Shown: positions 63,501 to 64,000 of the stretch, piece by piece
Layout: each line of letters opens with the position of its first letter
Numbering within the stretch: the first letter of the stretch is position 1
DNA from: Theristus sp. LFF4_11
Lineage: Eukaryota > Nematoda > Chromadorea > Monhysterida > Xyalidae
Reading direction: 5' to 3'
DNA: 64,000 bases
Assembly (NCBI GenBank): GCA_030248135.1
Contig: JASANC010000991.1
Coordinates: 62,001 to 126,000, forward strand
Program-made: the position numbers and the translations under genes
The notes under the pieces: model-generated
What the model saw: the letters and a program-made list of their open reading frames with translations, nothing else
Databases searched by the model: none
What the model was told of the DNA's origin: nothing

Positions 63501-64000
63501 GCTATTCCCTGACTAGTCGAGGTCGACTACTACACGATTATAATAAATGTCACTCAAGCTTGCTTGCCTTGTTGACAAGTAAACGCGGTGACGCTTCGCA
63601 CACCAGACTCATACTTTTTGCACCGATGATGATGAGCATCAGAAGTGATGCGAACCGAAATTCGAAATGTGTTTTGCGCGCTTCATTCTTGGTCCATATC
63701 GATGTTGAATGCCAATCACTCTCATTTCCGAGCGCCCATTACATAAATGTCGTTTTTCAGACGACTCCATCGCCGACATGACAGTCATTCAGCAAAACAA
63801 CCCGAGTCCGACTATCAAACAAGCAGCGTCAAATCAGGCAATACACATGCTGCTGCTGTTGCTGCAATGCAGCTCAACCATGCATGCGAACGCTAAAAAG
63901 TAAATTGATTTTCCAATTCTAGCAACTCCATGGTTGACAAGAGAAAAAACGGCTAAACCAACACCGCCCGTAATTCAGGATGGCAAGAAGCAAACTTTTC
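60506..64000. other. No supported gene
   Basis: AT-rich to 62 kb, then more mixed composition. Open frames are short on both strands; those at 62.9-63.4 kb overlap on opposite strands and neither has convincing splice context. The region upstream of the PGPI start (from 60506) should contain its promoter. Confidence 0.4.

Overview
The window looks like nuclear DNA of a small-genome invertebrate, most likely a nematode. Introns are mostly short, acceptors nearly all read TTTCAG/TTNCAG, genes are compact and split into many small exons, and introns carry short non-autonomous repeats. The species cannot be fixed from sequence alone, and another ecdysozoan is possible. There is no bacterial organisation, CRISPR array, rRNA or clear functional tRNA.

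Layout. 1-5.5 kb (minus): the N-terminal ~58% of RNA polymerase I second-largest subunit (POLR1B/RPA135), running off the left edge. Head-to-head with it at 5.97-7.15 kb (plus) is mitochondrial ribosomal protein bS18 (MRPS18C). It is followed ~340 bp later by a large, intron-rich TARBP1-type SpoU tRNA 2'-O-methyltransferase gene (7.5-21.1 kb, plus). 21.1-30 kb is a gene desert upstream of an Sp-family three-zinc-finger transcription factor (30.0-31.95 kb, plus). 32-39.7 kb is mostly non-coding, with transposon remnants and one candidate secreted-peptide exon. 39.7-42.7 kb (plus): an immunoglobulin-domain surface protein with a hydrophobic C-terminus. 43.4-48.6 kb (minus): an unrecognised coiled-coil protein. 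49.3-50.6 kb: a 1.3-kb inverted repeat. 52-53.6 kb (minus): a KCTD-like BTB/T1 protein. 55.4-57.7 kb (minus): a two-transmembrane protein. 58.7-60.5 kb (minus): pyroglutamyl-peptidase I. 60.5-64 kb: no gene I can support.

The genes are unrelated housekeeping and developmental genes, not a pathway cluster; three of them (Pol I, mitoribosome, tRNA methylation) serve translation. The most distinctive content is the repeats. There is a tRNA-derived SINE with a (CAA)n tail (seven copies or fragments), one of whose tails has become a ~950-bp pure (TTG)n array inside a TARBP1 intron. There is a family of ~80-bp perfect-hairpin foldback elements (six copies, one split by a nested insertion). There are also several short TIR/MITE families, including one with Tc1-type ends. 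Almost all of these sit in introns.

Exon boundaries were derived by hand from splice consensus, reading-frame phase and remembered family conservation. Where phases close exactly (MRPS18C, PGPI, the two-TM gene, the coiled-coil gene, the Sp gene, and POLR1B as far as present) I trust them. The middle of TARBP1 and the 5' ends of the Ig and KCTD genes are less certain.
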